Made by a program: the position numbers and the translations under genes. From assembly GCA_023415495.1 (NCBI GenBank), contig JAEZKK010000012.1, positions 1 to 64,000 of the forward strand: DNA of 64,000 nucleotides, read 5' to 3'. The stretch's first letter is position 1. Each line of letters opens with the position of its first letter. A model generated the notes under the pieces. The model was given only the letters and a program-made list of their open reading frames with translations. It made no database searches and was not told the DNA's origin. This document shows, in pieces, positions 1 to 8,729 of this stretch. This DNA comes from Bacteroidota bacterium. GTDB lineage: Bacteria; Bacteroidota; Bacteroidia; Bacteroidales; P3.

Positions 1-2
1 AG

Positions 3-149
3 GAAGTAGATGCAAGTACAATAGTAAGGGCAAAGTGCAGGTTTTATCCTTCACCAAGCTTTATGAACGACCTTGCAAAAACATCCTTCAACCTTAGAGA
101 CCTTGAAGTTAAGGGATACCAACCAAAAACCCCTGTTGTTACTCCGTAA
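3..149 (+). CDS. C-terminal fragment of an unrecognised protein
   Basis: An open frame enters from the left edge and ends at TAA 147-149, giving the last 48 residues of a protein (…RFYPSPSFMNDLAKTS…). The frame is closed off by a strong intrinsic terminator 50 nt downstream, which supports it as the real end of a plus-strand gene. I do not recognise the family. The tail is rich in Pro, Lys and Thr and has no T9SS sorting-domain features. Confidence 0.6.
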   Translation, partial: EVDASTIVRAKCRFYPSPSFMNDLAKTSFNLRDLEVKGYQPKTPVVTP

Positions 150-198
150 CATTTTTAACTTTTAAATTTTAAGTTTTAAATTGGGGTAATACCTTGCT

Positions 199-231
199 GG
201 GAGTCGGATTAAGTTTCGACTCCCTTTTTTT
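199..231 (+). terminator. Rho-independent terminator of the gene at the left edge
   Basis: GGGAGTCG (199-206) pairs perfectly with CGACTCCC (217-224) around a 10-nt loop. Seven T residues follow directly. Confidence 0.9.
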
Positions 232-266
232 GTCGCTTGTCGTCATTGCAAAACTTATACGCTTGT

Positions 267-355
267 CGTCATTGCGAGGACGTAGGACGAAGCAATCCAG
301 AATACCCGCATTACTCTACAACACTGAATTGCTTCACCTTCGGTTCGCAATGACG
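267..355. repeat. 89-bp inverted-repeat (MITE/REP-like) element
   Basis: The element begins CGTCATTGCG and ends CGCAATGACG. An inner pair, GAAGCAATCCAG (289-300) and CTGAATTGCTTC (324-335), also pairs with one mismatch, so the whole forms a long interrupted hairpin. A partial extra copy of the left end (GTCGTCATTGC) lies at 238-248. Elements with GTCATTGCGAGG…GAAGCAATC arms are a widely dispersed non-coding repeat type in bacterial genomes. No coding capacity is seen. Confidence 0.75.
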
Positions 356-408
356 CAATGTAGATTATAATTGTATCACGAAAGTCCCCTTTAGGGGATT
401 TAGGGGTA

Positions 409-429
409 AATAGGGGTAAAAACCCTATT
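409..429 (-). terminator. Possible terminator of the secreted-protein gene
   Basis: AATAGGG (409-415) pairs with CCCTATT (423-429), overlapping the stop codon of the minus-strand gene. A second small hairpin, TCCCC-TTTA-GGGGA, lies at 385-398. There is no strong U tract, so termination is only suggested. Confidence 0.35.
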
Positions 430-1276
430 CCTCAATGATTTCAAATAAATCAAATGGGGTTTCGTCGTAGTATATTGTTTTGGTGTAGGGGTCTATTGAG
501 TAATAGTATTTTTTGTCTTTTTCTTTGCCTTGTTCAAAGACATGTTTGTTCATTAGGAAATTAAAGTAGTATTGGGCTGTTTGGATTGCATTTTCTTTTG
601 ATAGGTTATAGAAAGTGTTTGGTGTGGCTTCATTTAGGGTGTATTCTGCTACGTTTTTATTGTCTTTCTTTACTATGCTTCCTTGCATAAATGGTAGGTA
701 AGAGCTGTTGTTGAAGAATAAAAGTTGGGATAGTGAGTCTTCTTGGTTATATCTTACCCATGTGTTAAAATATACTCCTGTAAGCTCTTTTGTGAATTTT
801 AAGTTAGTTTTTTCGTCTTTTAGGGTGTCGGTATAGTTTACTTCTTCTAATTCTATTTGGACAACATTTAATCTATGAGTGTTTTGAGAGTAGGTATTAA
901 AGATGGTGTCGAAACCTACTTCTATTATTATAAACCCATAGTCTTCCAGATTTCTTAATAAGTTTTCTCTGTATATGCTTAGAATTATTGAGTCATTTGT
1001 ATTTGAAATAATTGTTTGGTATTTTTCCTTTAACTCTTCTTGGATATCAAATTCTAAATTATCGAAATCCTTTATCTTTCGAATCTTGTCGCTGCTTGAC
1101 AAAAGAGTAGGAGTGAAGGACACATAGATTGTATCCTTGCTTTTTTTAAATGCTTGTTTTAGTTTGAAGTCCAAAGCATGTTCTTGTGAATATGACTTTG
1201 AACTTATAATAATTAAAAGTAAAAGAATGGTTTTAAATCCTTTTTTAAAATAATTCGCCTTGAATGAAATCATCAC
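425..1276 (-). CDS. Secreted protein of unknown function
   Basis: This 283-residue protein has an N-terminal hydrophobic stretch (ILLLLIIISSKSYSQ, about residues 17-31) that looks like a Sec signal peptide cleaved near SYSQ. The mature part is acidic and Lys-rich, with no motif I recognise and no T9SS C-terminal domain. The start overlaps the last 32 nt of parC in another frame. No promoter lies between the two genes, so translation is probably coupled to parC in the same transcript. The ATG at 1273 is an equally good start one codon in. The function is unknown. Confidence 0.75.
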   Translation of the reverse strand: MMISFKANYFKKGFKTILLLLIIISSKSYSQEHALDFKLKQAFKKSKDTIYVSFTPTLLSSSDKIRKIKDFDNLEFDIQEELKEKYQTIISNTNDSIILSIYRENLLRNLEDYGFIIIEVGFDTIFNTYSQNTHRLNVVQIELEEVNYTDTLKDEKTNLKFTKELTGVYFNTWVRYNQEDSLSQLLFFNNSSYLPFMQGSIVKKDNKNVAEYTLNEATPNTFYNLSKENAIQTAQYYFNFLMNKHVFEQGKEKDKKYYYSIDPYTKTIYYDETPFDLFEIIEE

Positions 1277-3836
1277 TAATTAATTTTTGATTATTATCTA
1301 AAGATATTTCCTCCTCTTGGGATTCTTCTTCTTCAATCTCTTCTTCTATATATTCTATAGGCTCCAGTATATTAATCTTTGTAATTTTAAATTTACTTAG
1401 CCTTTTGCCCTTAGCCTTATAACGCATAATGTCGATAAACTCGCTTATATCTATTACCTCATTATCCAATTGTTTATCCTTCTTTTCGTCTTTTTGTTCT
1501 ATCTCTATTACAGGTTTCCAATCATTTAAAATATAAACAAGGCTTGCTCCATCTTGTTCTTCCAAGATATTAATTATCTTATCTGTTTCCTCAATTAGAA
1601 AACGTTTGATAAAATATGTAGTCTTATCCTTGTCAAGATATATTGCTGTATAGGGTTTGTTTGGATTGTATTTTTCAATAATAAGTAGGTTGTTGTCGAA
1701 ATGGGTGCTTAAATCATAACCTGTAAGTCTGTAATTCCCATCAGAATATATTGATAGTATTTTCTCTGCTCCTGAGAAACTTCCTAATAAATGTCCTCTC
1801 TCTTCTGCATTTAGTTTGTTGATGCTTTGGTCAAACCATATCTTTCTTGCACTAAGCGTAGATACTCCTTCTCCTTTTTTTACTACCTTTCTAACTAAAT
1901 TATTGCTTGCAATATTTCCTTTTGAACTCTTACCTTTAATAATTATATCTGCAAAATCTATATCAAGAGTTAGTTTTCTTAGCTTTGGTCTTGGTTTGAA
2001 ATAGAGAGTTATTACCTCTGCCTCACCGTTAGGGTTAGCACTTAGATATAATATCTTACTGCCCTTTGTATTGCTTATAAGTAGGTATTCCTTATCTCTA
2101 ATAACTCCCGTAATATTAAATCTCTTCACAAATGCCTTTCCAAAGGCTCCATCCTGATAGATAAGGTTATAGATCGTTCTATCATCATTTTTTCTAAAGA
2201 CATCTATGTGTATTATATCTTTTCCAAAGAAATCTTTTTCCTGAACTTTTTTCACTATAAACGTTCCATCTCTTCTTATGGCTATAATATCGTCCATATC
2301 AGAACAATCGCAAACATAGCTATCGCCTTTTAGCTTAAATCCTGCAAATCCCTCTTCGAAATTGCAATATAGCTTTTCGTTTGCAACTGCTACGGCTTGA
2401 GCCTCTATTATATCAAAGTTTCTAATCTCAGTTTTTCTTCCTCTACCTTGACCATATTTCTTTAATATTCTTTCAAAATAGGATATAGCATATTCGATTA
2501 AAGAGTTTAAGTCTTTCTTAACCTGAGCTATATCATCCTCAATGGCAAGTAGAATATCATTGCTTTTGTCTGAATTAAATTTGGATATCCTATCAATTGG
2601 AATCTTTCTTAGTTTTAGAATATCTTCCAAGGTTACTTCTCTTATCAGGTTCTTTACAAATGGTTTAAGTCCTTCAAAAATTGTAGCGTTTATATCATCA
2701 TCAGTCTTACAAGGTTTGATTTTTTCATATACCTCGTTTTCTATAAAGATTTTCTCAAGCGATATCCATTGCCAACGTTCGTTAAGCTCTTCTAATTCAA
2801 TCTCTAATTCTCTTTTAAGAAGACTAACTGTGTTTTCTGTGTTTTTTCTAAGGATTTCCTTAACTCCAAGAAATTTTGGTCTGTCTTCATCAATTACACA
2901 TGAGTTTGGAGAGATTGAAACCTCACAATCTGTAAAGGCATATAGTGCATCTATTGTTTGGTCGGGCGATGCATCATTTGGTAATTGAATAATAATCTCT
3001 ACGTTTTGTGCAGTATTATCGTCAATCTTCTTTATCTTTATCTTATTTTTATCATTAGCCTTGATTATCGAATCAATTAGTTTACTTGTTGTAACTCCAA
3101 ACGGTACTTCTGTAATAACAAGTGTTCTTTTATCCTCTAATTTAATCTTGGCTCTAACCCTGATTTTTCCCCCTCTAAGTCCATCATTATACTTAGAAAC
3201 ATCGACCATACCACCTGTTTGGAAATCTGGGTAAATCTCAAATTCTTCGTTTTTAAGTATTGAAATAGAGGCTTGGATTAGTTCGTTAAAATTATGTGGA
3301 AGTATTTTGCATGCAAGCCCAACTGCAATTCCTTCAACACCTTGAGCAAGTAGGAGAGGAAACTTTATTGGAAGAGTTTCTGGCTCTTTGTTTCTTCCAT
3401 CATAAGATGGTATCCAATTAGTAGTTTTTGGATTAAAAACAACATCTAAAGCAAATTTGGTTAGCCTTGCCTCAATATACCTTGAAGCTGCTGCACTGTC
3501 GCCAGTCAGGATATTACCCCAGTTTCCTTGACAGTCAATTAGTATTTCCTTTTGACCAAGCTGAACAAGTGCATCACCAATGGAAGCATCGCCATGAGGA
3601 TGATATTTCATAGTGTTACCAACTACATTAGCAACCTTATTATATCTTCCATCATCCAATTCCTTCATTGAATGTAATATTCTTCTTTGAACGGGTTTTA
3701 GCCCATCATTAAGGTGTGGTACAGCTCTTTCAAGTATTACATAAGAGGCATAGTCCAAAAACCAATCCTCGTACATTCCTTTAACTGAAGTGGTCTTATG
3801 AGTTGAGGGTTTGTTAGTTGTGTTGTTTTCTTCCAT
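1245..3836 (-). CDS. parC: DNA topoisomerase IV subunit A
   Basis: This 863-residue protein is the breakage-reunion subunit of a type IIA topoisomerase, which decatenates replicated chromosomes together with ParE. ParE is not in this window. The N-terminal winged-helix/tower region is clear: QRR at 50-52, HPHGDASIGDALVQLGQ at 79-95 and the catalytic tyrosine in AAASRYIEARL (Y120). The form HGDASIGDALVQLGQ plus GNWGNILTGD is the ParC/topo IV version found in Bacteroidota, distinct from the GyrA at 33393. The C-terminal beta-pinwheel is followed by a long Glu-rich tail. The gene begins 8 nt after lemA, so it is likely transcribed from the upstream promoter at 5789. Confidence 0.96.
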   Translation of the reverse strand: MEENNTTNKPSTHKTTSVKGMYEDWFLDYASYVILERAVPHLNDGLKPVQRRILHSMKELDDGRYNKVANVVGNTMKYHPHGDASIGDALVQLGQKEILIDCQGNWGNILTGDSAAASRYIEARLTKFALDVVFNPKTTNWIPSYDGRNKEPETLPIKFPLLLAQGVEGIAVGLACKILPHNFNELIQASISILKNEEFEIYPDFQTGGMVDVSKYNDGLRGGKIRVRAKIKLEDKRTLVITEVPFGVTTSKLIDSIIKANDKNKIKIKKIDDNTAQNVEIIIQLPNDASPDQTIDALYAFTDCEVSISPNSCVIDEDRPKFLGVKEILRKNTENTVSLLKRELEIELEELNERWQWISLEKIFIENEVYEKIKPCKTDDDINATIFEGLKPFVKNLIREVTLEDILKLRKIPIDRISKFNSDKSNDILLAIEDDIAQVKKDLNSLIEYAISYFERILKKYGQGRGRKTEIRNFDIIEAQAVAVANEKLYCNFEEGFAGFKLKGDSYVCDCSDMDDIIAIRRDGTFIVKKVQEKDFFGKDIIHIDVFRKNDDRTIYNLIYQDGAFGKAFVKRFNITGVIRDKEYLLISNTKGSKILYLSANPNGEAEVITLYFKPRPKLRKLTLDIDFADIIIKGKSSKGNIASNNLVRKVVKKGEGVSTLSARKIWFDQSINKLNAEERGHLLGSFSGAEKILSIYSDGNYRLTGYDLSTHFDNNLLIIEKYNPNKPYTAIYLDKDKTTYFIKRFLIEETDKIINILEEQDGASLVYILNDWKPVIEIEQKDEKKDKQLDNEVIDISEFIDIMRYKAKGKRLSKFKITKINILEPIEYIEEEIEEEESQEEEISLDNNQKLISDDFIQGELF

Positions 3837-3844
3837 AGTTTTTT

Positions 3845-4435
3845 TTAGAATTCTACTTTTGGTGCATTTTCTGCTCCAGCTTCTGATTCAAAATATGCTT
3901 TTCTTTCAAATGTGAACATTCCAGCTATAAGGTTGGTAGGGAATCTTCTAATAGTTGAATTATAAGCATTTACTACATCAGCAAATCTTTGTCTTTCAAC
4001 AGCTATACGGTTTTCTGTTCCCTCTAACTGAGATTGAAGTTCAAGAAAGTTTTGATTAGCTTTTAAATCTGGATATCTTTCCACCACAACCATTAATCTA
4101 TCTAAAGAAGACTTTAATGTTTGTTGACTTTGCTGGAATTTATCCATTGCTTCTTGACTCATATTATTAGGGTCAATTTTTATTTGTGATGCTTGGTTCC
4201 TTGCTTCAATAACCTGAGTAAAGGTTTCTTGTTCATGCTCAGCATATCCCTTAACAGTGTTCACTAAATTAGGGATTAAATCCAGACGTCTTTGGTATTG
4301 GCTCTCTACCTTAGACCATTGTTGGGTGCATGCTTCGTCTTTTTTAACTAAGCCATTATACTTAGAAACCACCCAAATAATTGAAATAACAATAATACTA
4401 ATAATTGTTATTAAACTAATTGTTTTTTTATTCAT
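3845..4435 (-). CDS. lemA: LemA family protein
   Basis: This 196-residue protein has one N-terminal membrane helix (about residues 6-23, ISLITIISIIVISIIWVV) with a long helical domain outside. The family signature is clear: YNGLVKKDEACTQQWSKVESQYQRR, then RLDLIPNLVNTVKGYAEHE, and a terminal FERKAYF…AP segment. LemA proteins are membrane-anchored helical bundles of unsettled function, often encoded next to TPM-domain proteins, as here, where the TPM gene is immediately upstream. parC follows 8 nt downstream. Confidence 0.93.
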   Translation of the reverse strand: MNKKTISLITIISIIVISIIWVVSKYNGLVKKDEACTQQWSKVESQYQRRLDLIPNLVNTVKGYAEHEQETFTQVIEARNQASQIKIDPNNMSQEAMDKFQQSQQTLKSSLDRLMVVVERYPDLKANQNFLELQSQLEGTENRIAVERQRFADVVNAYNSTIRRFPTNLIAGMFTFERKAYFESEAGAENAPKVEF

Positions 4436-4472
4436 TTCGTCTATTTTTAAATTTTATATTTTAATTTTTAAA

Positions 4473-5741
4473 TTAGAAACGTCCACCACCGCCGCCACCG
4501 CCAGACATTCCGCCTCCCCAGCCTCCGCCACCAGAGAATCCTCCAAATCCACCGCCACCTCTACCCATGCCAGCACCCATTATGGCTCCTCCTGCAGCGT
4601 AGGAACTTCCTTTTGGAATAATATATTCCTTAGTAGTTATTTTACCACAGTTCTTACAAGTATAGGTCTTTTGACCTTTTCCATTATGAAAAGCAGACGG
4701 ATTCTTAATAATTTTATCATCTGTTTGTTTTGTTGTCTTAGCATTGCAACTATTGCAAACTGTATAGGATGTAAGTCGGTTATCGAAAGAGTATACAATT
4801 GTGTTATGACAATTACCGCATAACCAAACATCGTAGTCCTTAGATTTTAAATTTTCTTCTACTATTTGAGATGCACTAAGGTACAAATCGTCTTCTTTCT
4901 CATTTAATAGATGCATTGGGTTACTACATTTATTACAGTTAATCTTAGTTCTCCTTACTTTTGGTCTAAAAAATAAGCTATACCAAATCACTATATATAG
5001 TAGCATTATTGGGAATAATACGCCAATGATTTTCCAGCTAAAACTTGCTTTATTAAAGGCTGATATTTTCTCTTCTTTTTCGTAATTGCCAAATGGTTTA
5101 GTTTGCTTAGAAATTTTTATTGTTGAGAGGATAATAAATATTAGTGTTAATGCAATATAGAGTAAAAAAAATGTAGTAAAATTGACTGAATCTTTCTTTG
5201 CTAATCCTTCAAATCCATTTGTTCTAAATTCTTTAATAATAATATTTGAAACTTGCTCAACACCTTTTATCATCCCATTATCAATATCATTTTCTTTAAA
5301 ATACGGATTCATATAATTATTTACAATTCTTGTGGAAATAGCATCGGTTAAGGCTCCCTCAAGTCCATAACCTGTAGAAATAAATGTTTCACGATTATGC
5401 ATTGCCAAAATAATTATTGCACCGTTATCTTTGCCCTCTTGTCCAATCTTCCATTTGTTAAATAGTTCCATAGCAAGACCTTGAGCAGAATAAGTTCCAA
5501 TATCATTAATTGCTATTACAAGTATTTGTGCTGAAGTTTCATTTTCTAATGCCCTAAGCATAGAATTAATTTTATTTACTGCAGTCTCGGAAAGTAAATT
5601 ATCTTGATTTGAAACGTAACAATCTGCACAATTAGCTTTAATATCTTTAATGCTTTCAGGTGTAAAAGTTTGAGAATAAATGTTTTTACTGCCAGAAAAA
5701 CTACTTAATATAAATAATAAAAGAAATAAAATATATCTCAT
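4473..5741 (-). CDS. TPM-domain (YgcG-like) membrane protein with zinc ribbons and Gly-rich tail
   Basis: From the chosen ATG at 5741 the protein has 422 residues. It has a signal peptide (MRYILFLLLFILSSFSG), a TPM domain with the usual YVSNQDNLLSETA entry and GYGLEGALTDA core, then two membrane helices. Two CxxC-type zinc ribbons follow (CNKCSNP…CGNC and CNSC…CKNCG), and it ends in a Gly/Phe/Trp tail (GGGGFGGFSGGG-type). A longer frame opens with GTG at 5789, but the -7 promoter box TATCTTTG overlaps that codon, so transcription must start inside it and the ATG at 5741 is the likely start. TPM proteins are often paired with LemA; their role in envelope or protein quality control is not settled. 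Confidence 0.87.
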   Translation of the reverse strand: MRYILFLLLFILSSFSGSKNIYSQTFTPESIKDIKANCADCYVSNQDNLLSETAVNKINSMLRALENETSAQILVIAINDIGTYSAQGLAMELFNKWKIGQEGKDNGAIIILAMHNRETFISTGYGLEGALTDAISTRIVNNYMNPYFKENDIDNGMIKGVEQVSNIIIKEFRTNGFEGLAKKDSVNFTTFFLLYIALTLIFIILSTIKISKQTKPFGNYEKEEKISAFNKASFSWKIIGVLFPIMLLYIVIWYSLFFRPKVRRTKINCNKCSNPMHLLNEKEDDLYLSASQIVEENLKSKDYDVWLCGNCHNTIVYSFDNRLTSYTVCNSCNAKTTKQTDDKIIKNPSAFHNGKGQKTYTCKNCGKITTKEYIIPKGSSYAAGGAIMGAGMGRGGGGFGGFSGGGGWGGGMSGGGGGGGRF

Positions 5742-5788
5742 CTTGACTAATTTGTAAAAGAATTTTGTTTTTAAACTAAATCGACCCA

Positions 5789-5796
5789 CAAAGATA
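5789..5796 (-). promoter_or_regulatory. -7 box (TATCTTTG) of the TPM-lemA-parC run
   Basis: An exact match to the Bacteroidota -7 consensus TAnnTTTG on the minus strand, 48 nt before the chosen ATG. It overlaps the alternative GTG start and so decides the start of the downstream gene. Confidence 0.7.
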
Positions 5797-5867
5797 GTAA
5801 ATTTAGATGACTTGTTGAATAAACTGACTTAAATAAATTATTATTTTCTGGATAATGATATTTTTCA

Positions 5868-5875
5868 TAGCTTTG
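5868..5875 (+). promoter_or_regulatory. -7 box (TAGCTTTG) of trxB
   Basis: An exact TAnnTTTG match 31 nt upstream of the trxB ATG. Confidence 0.7.
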
Positions 5876-5905
5876 CATACTCAATAAAAACAGAAAATTT
5901 AATTT

Positions 5906-6844
5906 ATGAATACAGAAGAAAGACATAAATGCGTGATTATTGGCTCAGGTCCTGCTGGCTACACTGCTGCAATCTATGCTTCAAGAGCAGATTTGAATCC
6001 AATATTATTTGAAGGTATGCAACCTGGAGGTCAATTAACTATAACTACAGAGGTTGATAATTTCCCTGGTTATCCACAAGGAATAACCGGAACAAAATTA
6101 ATGGAAGATTTAAAATCTCAAGCTCAAAGATTTGGTACTGATATAAGATATGATATTATTAATAAGGTTGATTTATCAAAAAGACCTTTTTTATTAGTTA
6201 CTGATTCAGAAATAGAGATTTTGGCCGATTCTATAATTATTGCAACTGGTGCTTCAGCAAAGTGGTTGGGCTTAGAATCAGAGGAGAAATTTAGAGGTTT
6301 GGGTGTTAGTGCTTGTGCTACTTGTGATGGTTTCTTTTATAGAAATCAAGTTGTAGGAGTTGTAGGAGGGGGAGATACTGCATGTGAAGAGGCTTCTTAT
6401 CTTGCTAATATTTGTAAGAAGGTATATATGTTTGTACGTAGAGACGAACTTAGAGCTTCAAAACCAATGCAAGATAGGGTTATGAAAAATGATAAGATAG
6501 AGATTATGTGGAATCATAAACCTATTGAAGTGCTTGGAGATAATAATGGAGTTAATGGGGTTATGCTTGAAAACACTAAAACAAAAGAATTACAAAAAGT
6601 CGATTTGACAGGTTTCTTCTTAGCAATAGGTCACCATCCAAATTCAGATATATTTAAAGGACAGATAGATACTAATGCTGAAGGTTATATAATAACTAAG
6701 AACGGAACTTCGCATACAAATATTCCAGGTGTGTTTGCAGCTGGTGATGTTCAGGATTTTACCTATCGTCAAGCGATTACAGCAGCTGGTTCTGGTTGTA
6801 GAGCAGCTATTGATGCTGAGAGATTTTTGAGTGAAAACGCATAA
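5906..6844 (+). CDS. trxB: Thioredoxin-disulfide reductase
   Basis: This 312-residue flavoenzyme reduces thioredoxin with NADPH in the cytoplasm. Visible features are the FAD-binding GSGPAG (13-18), the redox-active CATC (137-140), the NADPH-binding GGGDTA (154-159) and the C-terminal FAD motif GVFAAGDV…YRQAITAAGSG. Length and motif order match the low-molecular-weight bacterial enzyme. It has its own promoter at 5868. Its last 14 nt overlap the start of the porin gene, which reads in a different frame. Confidence 0.97.
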   Translation: MNTEERHKCVIIGSGPAGYTAAIYASRADLNPILFEGMQPGGQLTITTEVDNFPGYPQGITGTKLMEDLKSQAQRFGTDIRYDIINKVDLSKRPFLLVTDSEIEILADSIIIATGASAKWLGLESEEKFRGLGVSACATCDGFFYRNQVVGVVGGGDTACEEASYLANICKKVYMFVRRDELRASKPMQDRVMKNDKIEIMWNHKPIEVLGDNNGVNGVMLENTKTKELQKVDLTGFFLAIGHHPNSDIFKGQIDTNAEGYIITKNGTSHTNIPGVFAAGDVQDFTYRQAITAAGSGCRAAIDAERFLSENA

Positions 6845-8666
6845 TATATTTTTATTATTAATATTAACTTCAATACTTGGGTATAGTCAAAAGGATACTA
6901 ATACCCAAGTGTTGGATACTTCATATTTTTTAACAAGGTATAAGCTTTATCCTATTGAGAGTAATACTCTATATAATATTGATAAGGTTCAAGGCGAAGT
7001 TCATATTACTAATTTTATCAACAAACACTCAGAACTCTTTTATCAAGGTTTATCTACTGAGGGTAGTCCTCATGCTCAAATAGGCTATTCCATGTCTGGG
7101 ATTAGCGATTTTGAATATCAACCCTCAATTTATCCAACCAAGCTTTTTACAAAGGATAATATTAAGTTCTATAATGTAAAGAAACCGTTTACAGAATTAT
7201 TCTATTCCAATACTTTAAATAGCTCAAAGTATTTCTCTGTAAAACATGCTCAAAACATATATAAAAACCTTCATATTGGGTTAGAGTATAATGTGGATTA
7301 TTCAACTGGAAGTTTTGATAAGAGCAGTACAAGAAACCAATTCTTTAATATTACTTCAAGATATAAAGATAGTTTAGAAGTATATGAAGCTCTTTTTGGA
7401 TTAATTAGAAATAGAGCATTGCAAAACGAGAGTGGAGGAATACTTTCCGATTCCTCATATCTTAGCAATGAGTTTAGCTCTCAAAATGCCTATCCTTTAT
7501 TACTTAATTCAGCTTCGTCGAAATGGAAAACCTTCGATGTGTTTCTAACTCAGAAATATAATTTTCTTAAAAAACACAGTAATAAAGAGTATTTAAAGGG
7601 TTTGGCTTTACTTTATGATTTAAGTTATTATAGTTTTACAAGAGTTTTTTCTGAATTAGAACCTAATACCTATGATACCAACTATTATAGTAATACTCTT
7701 ACCAAGGATTCTCTTTCAAGTCAAACGATAGAAAACCATTTATATATTATAGATTATAAATTCAATAAAATAGGACTAAAACATAATTATTTTATATTTC
7801 AAGACTCAATAAATCAAGAAAAAGCCTCTGTTTTTACTCCATATATTAATCTTGGAATAGGAGATGAAAATCTTTCTTTTGAGCTGTTTGGAGATTATAA
7901 TTTATCTAATTCAAGATATAATAATGATTTCAATTATGGATTTGAAGTAAAAATTAATAATAAACTCAGTTTTTCAAATCCATTAATAATTAAATTAGAA
8001 ATTCAAGAGAAGAGCGTCGAGCATTTCTTTTTAAACTATTTTTCCAATAACCATAAATGGAATAATAATTTTAAGAAGTATGACAATCTAAATGTTAAAC
8101 TGAATTATTCAATTGAAATTAATAAGAATAATAGTATTATTTGGGAGTTGGATTATTATTCAATGAAGAATATTATTGTTTTGGATGAATTTCTAACTCC
8201 TAAACAATATAATAATAGGGCTAACTTGTATCAATTATTTGCTAAACATAAATTCTCATTTGGTAGATTCTTTTTAAGTGGTATTAGTAATATTAATTAT
8301 ATAGATAATGAAGAGGCTATTTCTCTTCCTGTTTTCCAAACAAAACAAAGAGTAGGAGTGAATTTCCAAATGTTTAAAAAGAAGCTTGACACTTATATTG
8401 GATTTGATTTTAGATATAATACTTCTTTCTATTCCGATGCATATTCTCCTTCGCTCGGAGCCTTTTATAATAATGATAATAGAGAGGTTGGTAATTATTT
8501 ATATACTGATTTCTTTATTCAAGCAAAAATTCAAAGGGTTAGTTTGTTCGTTAGTCTAACTCATCCATATTCAGGTCTTTTTGGATATGATTATTACTAT
8601 ACTCCAAATTATCCTCAAGAGAATTTGAATTTCCGTTTTGGTATTTCTTGGAGATTCTTCGATTAA
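6831..8666 (+). CDS. Putative outer-membrane porin (Porin_10 family)
   Basis: This 611-residue protein has a signal peptide (IFLLLILTSILGYSQ) that requires the GTG start at 6831, inside the end of trxB. The body is rich in alternating aromatic strands, contains an LFYSNTLNSSKYFSV…HAQNIYKNLHIGLEYN segment and a QNESGGILSDSSYL turn typical of the Bacteroidota Porin_10 family, and ends in RFGISWRFFD, a beta-barrel-type aromatic C-terminus. It is probably a general outer-membrane channel; substrate unknown. No separate promoter was found, so it is likely co-transcribed with trxB. Confidence 0.8.
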   Translation: MKTHNIFLLLILTSILGYSQKDTNTQVLDTSYFLTRYKLYPIESNTLYNIDKVQGEVHITNFINKHSELFYQGLSTEGSPHAQIGYSMSGISDFEYQPSIYPTKLFTKDNIKFYNVKKPFTELFYSNTLNSSKYFSVKHAQNIYKNLHIGLEYNVDYSTGSFDKSSTRNQFFNITSRYKDSLEVYEALFGLIRNRALQNESGGILSDSSYLSNEFSSQNAYPLLLNSASSKWKTFDVFLTQKYNFLKKHSNKEYLKGLALLYDLSYYSFTRVFSELEPNTYDTNYYSNTLTKDSLSSQTIENHLYIIDYKFNKIGLKHNYFIFQDSINQEKASVFTPYINLGIGDENLSFELFGDYNLSNSRYNNDFNYGFEVKINNKLSFSNPLIIKLEIQEKSVEHFFLNYFSNNHKWNNNFKKYDNLNVKLNYSIEINKNNSIIWELDYYSMKNIIVLDEFLTPKQYNNRANLYQLFAKHKFSFGRFFLSGISNINYIDNEEAISLPVFQTKQRVGVNFQMFKKKLDTYIGFDFRYNTSFYSDAYSPSLGAFYNNDNREVGNYLYTDFFIQAKIQRVSLFVSLTHPYSGLFGYDYYYTPNYPQENLNFRFGISWRFFD

Positions 8667-8679
8667 TTATACTTATTTA

Positions 8680-8712
8680 TTTGGTTTGTATAGGTTTTTT
8701 TTAATACATTTG
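8680..8712 (+). promoter_or_regulatory. Promoter of the M6 protease gene
   Basis: TTTG (8680-8683), a 21-nt spacer and TACATTTG (8705-8712) match both halves of the Bacteroidota promoter. The ATG lies 17 nt after the -7 box. Confidence 0.75.
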
Positions 8713-8729
8713 CCGAAAATATATTAGAG

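Noticed and set aside
4257..4823. Plus-strand frame of 188 residues opposite the TPM gene
   Set aside because: Its Ala/Ser/Thr-rich composition is the complement of the Gly-rich tail coding sequence. It has no family features.
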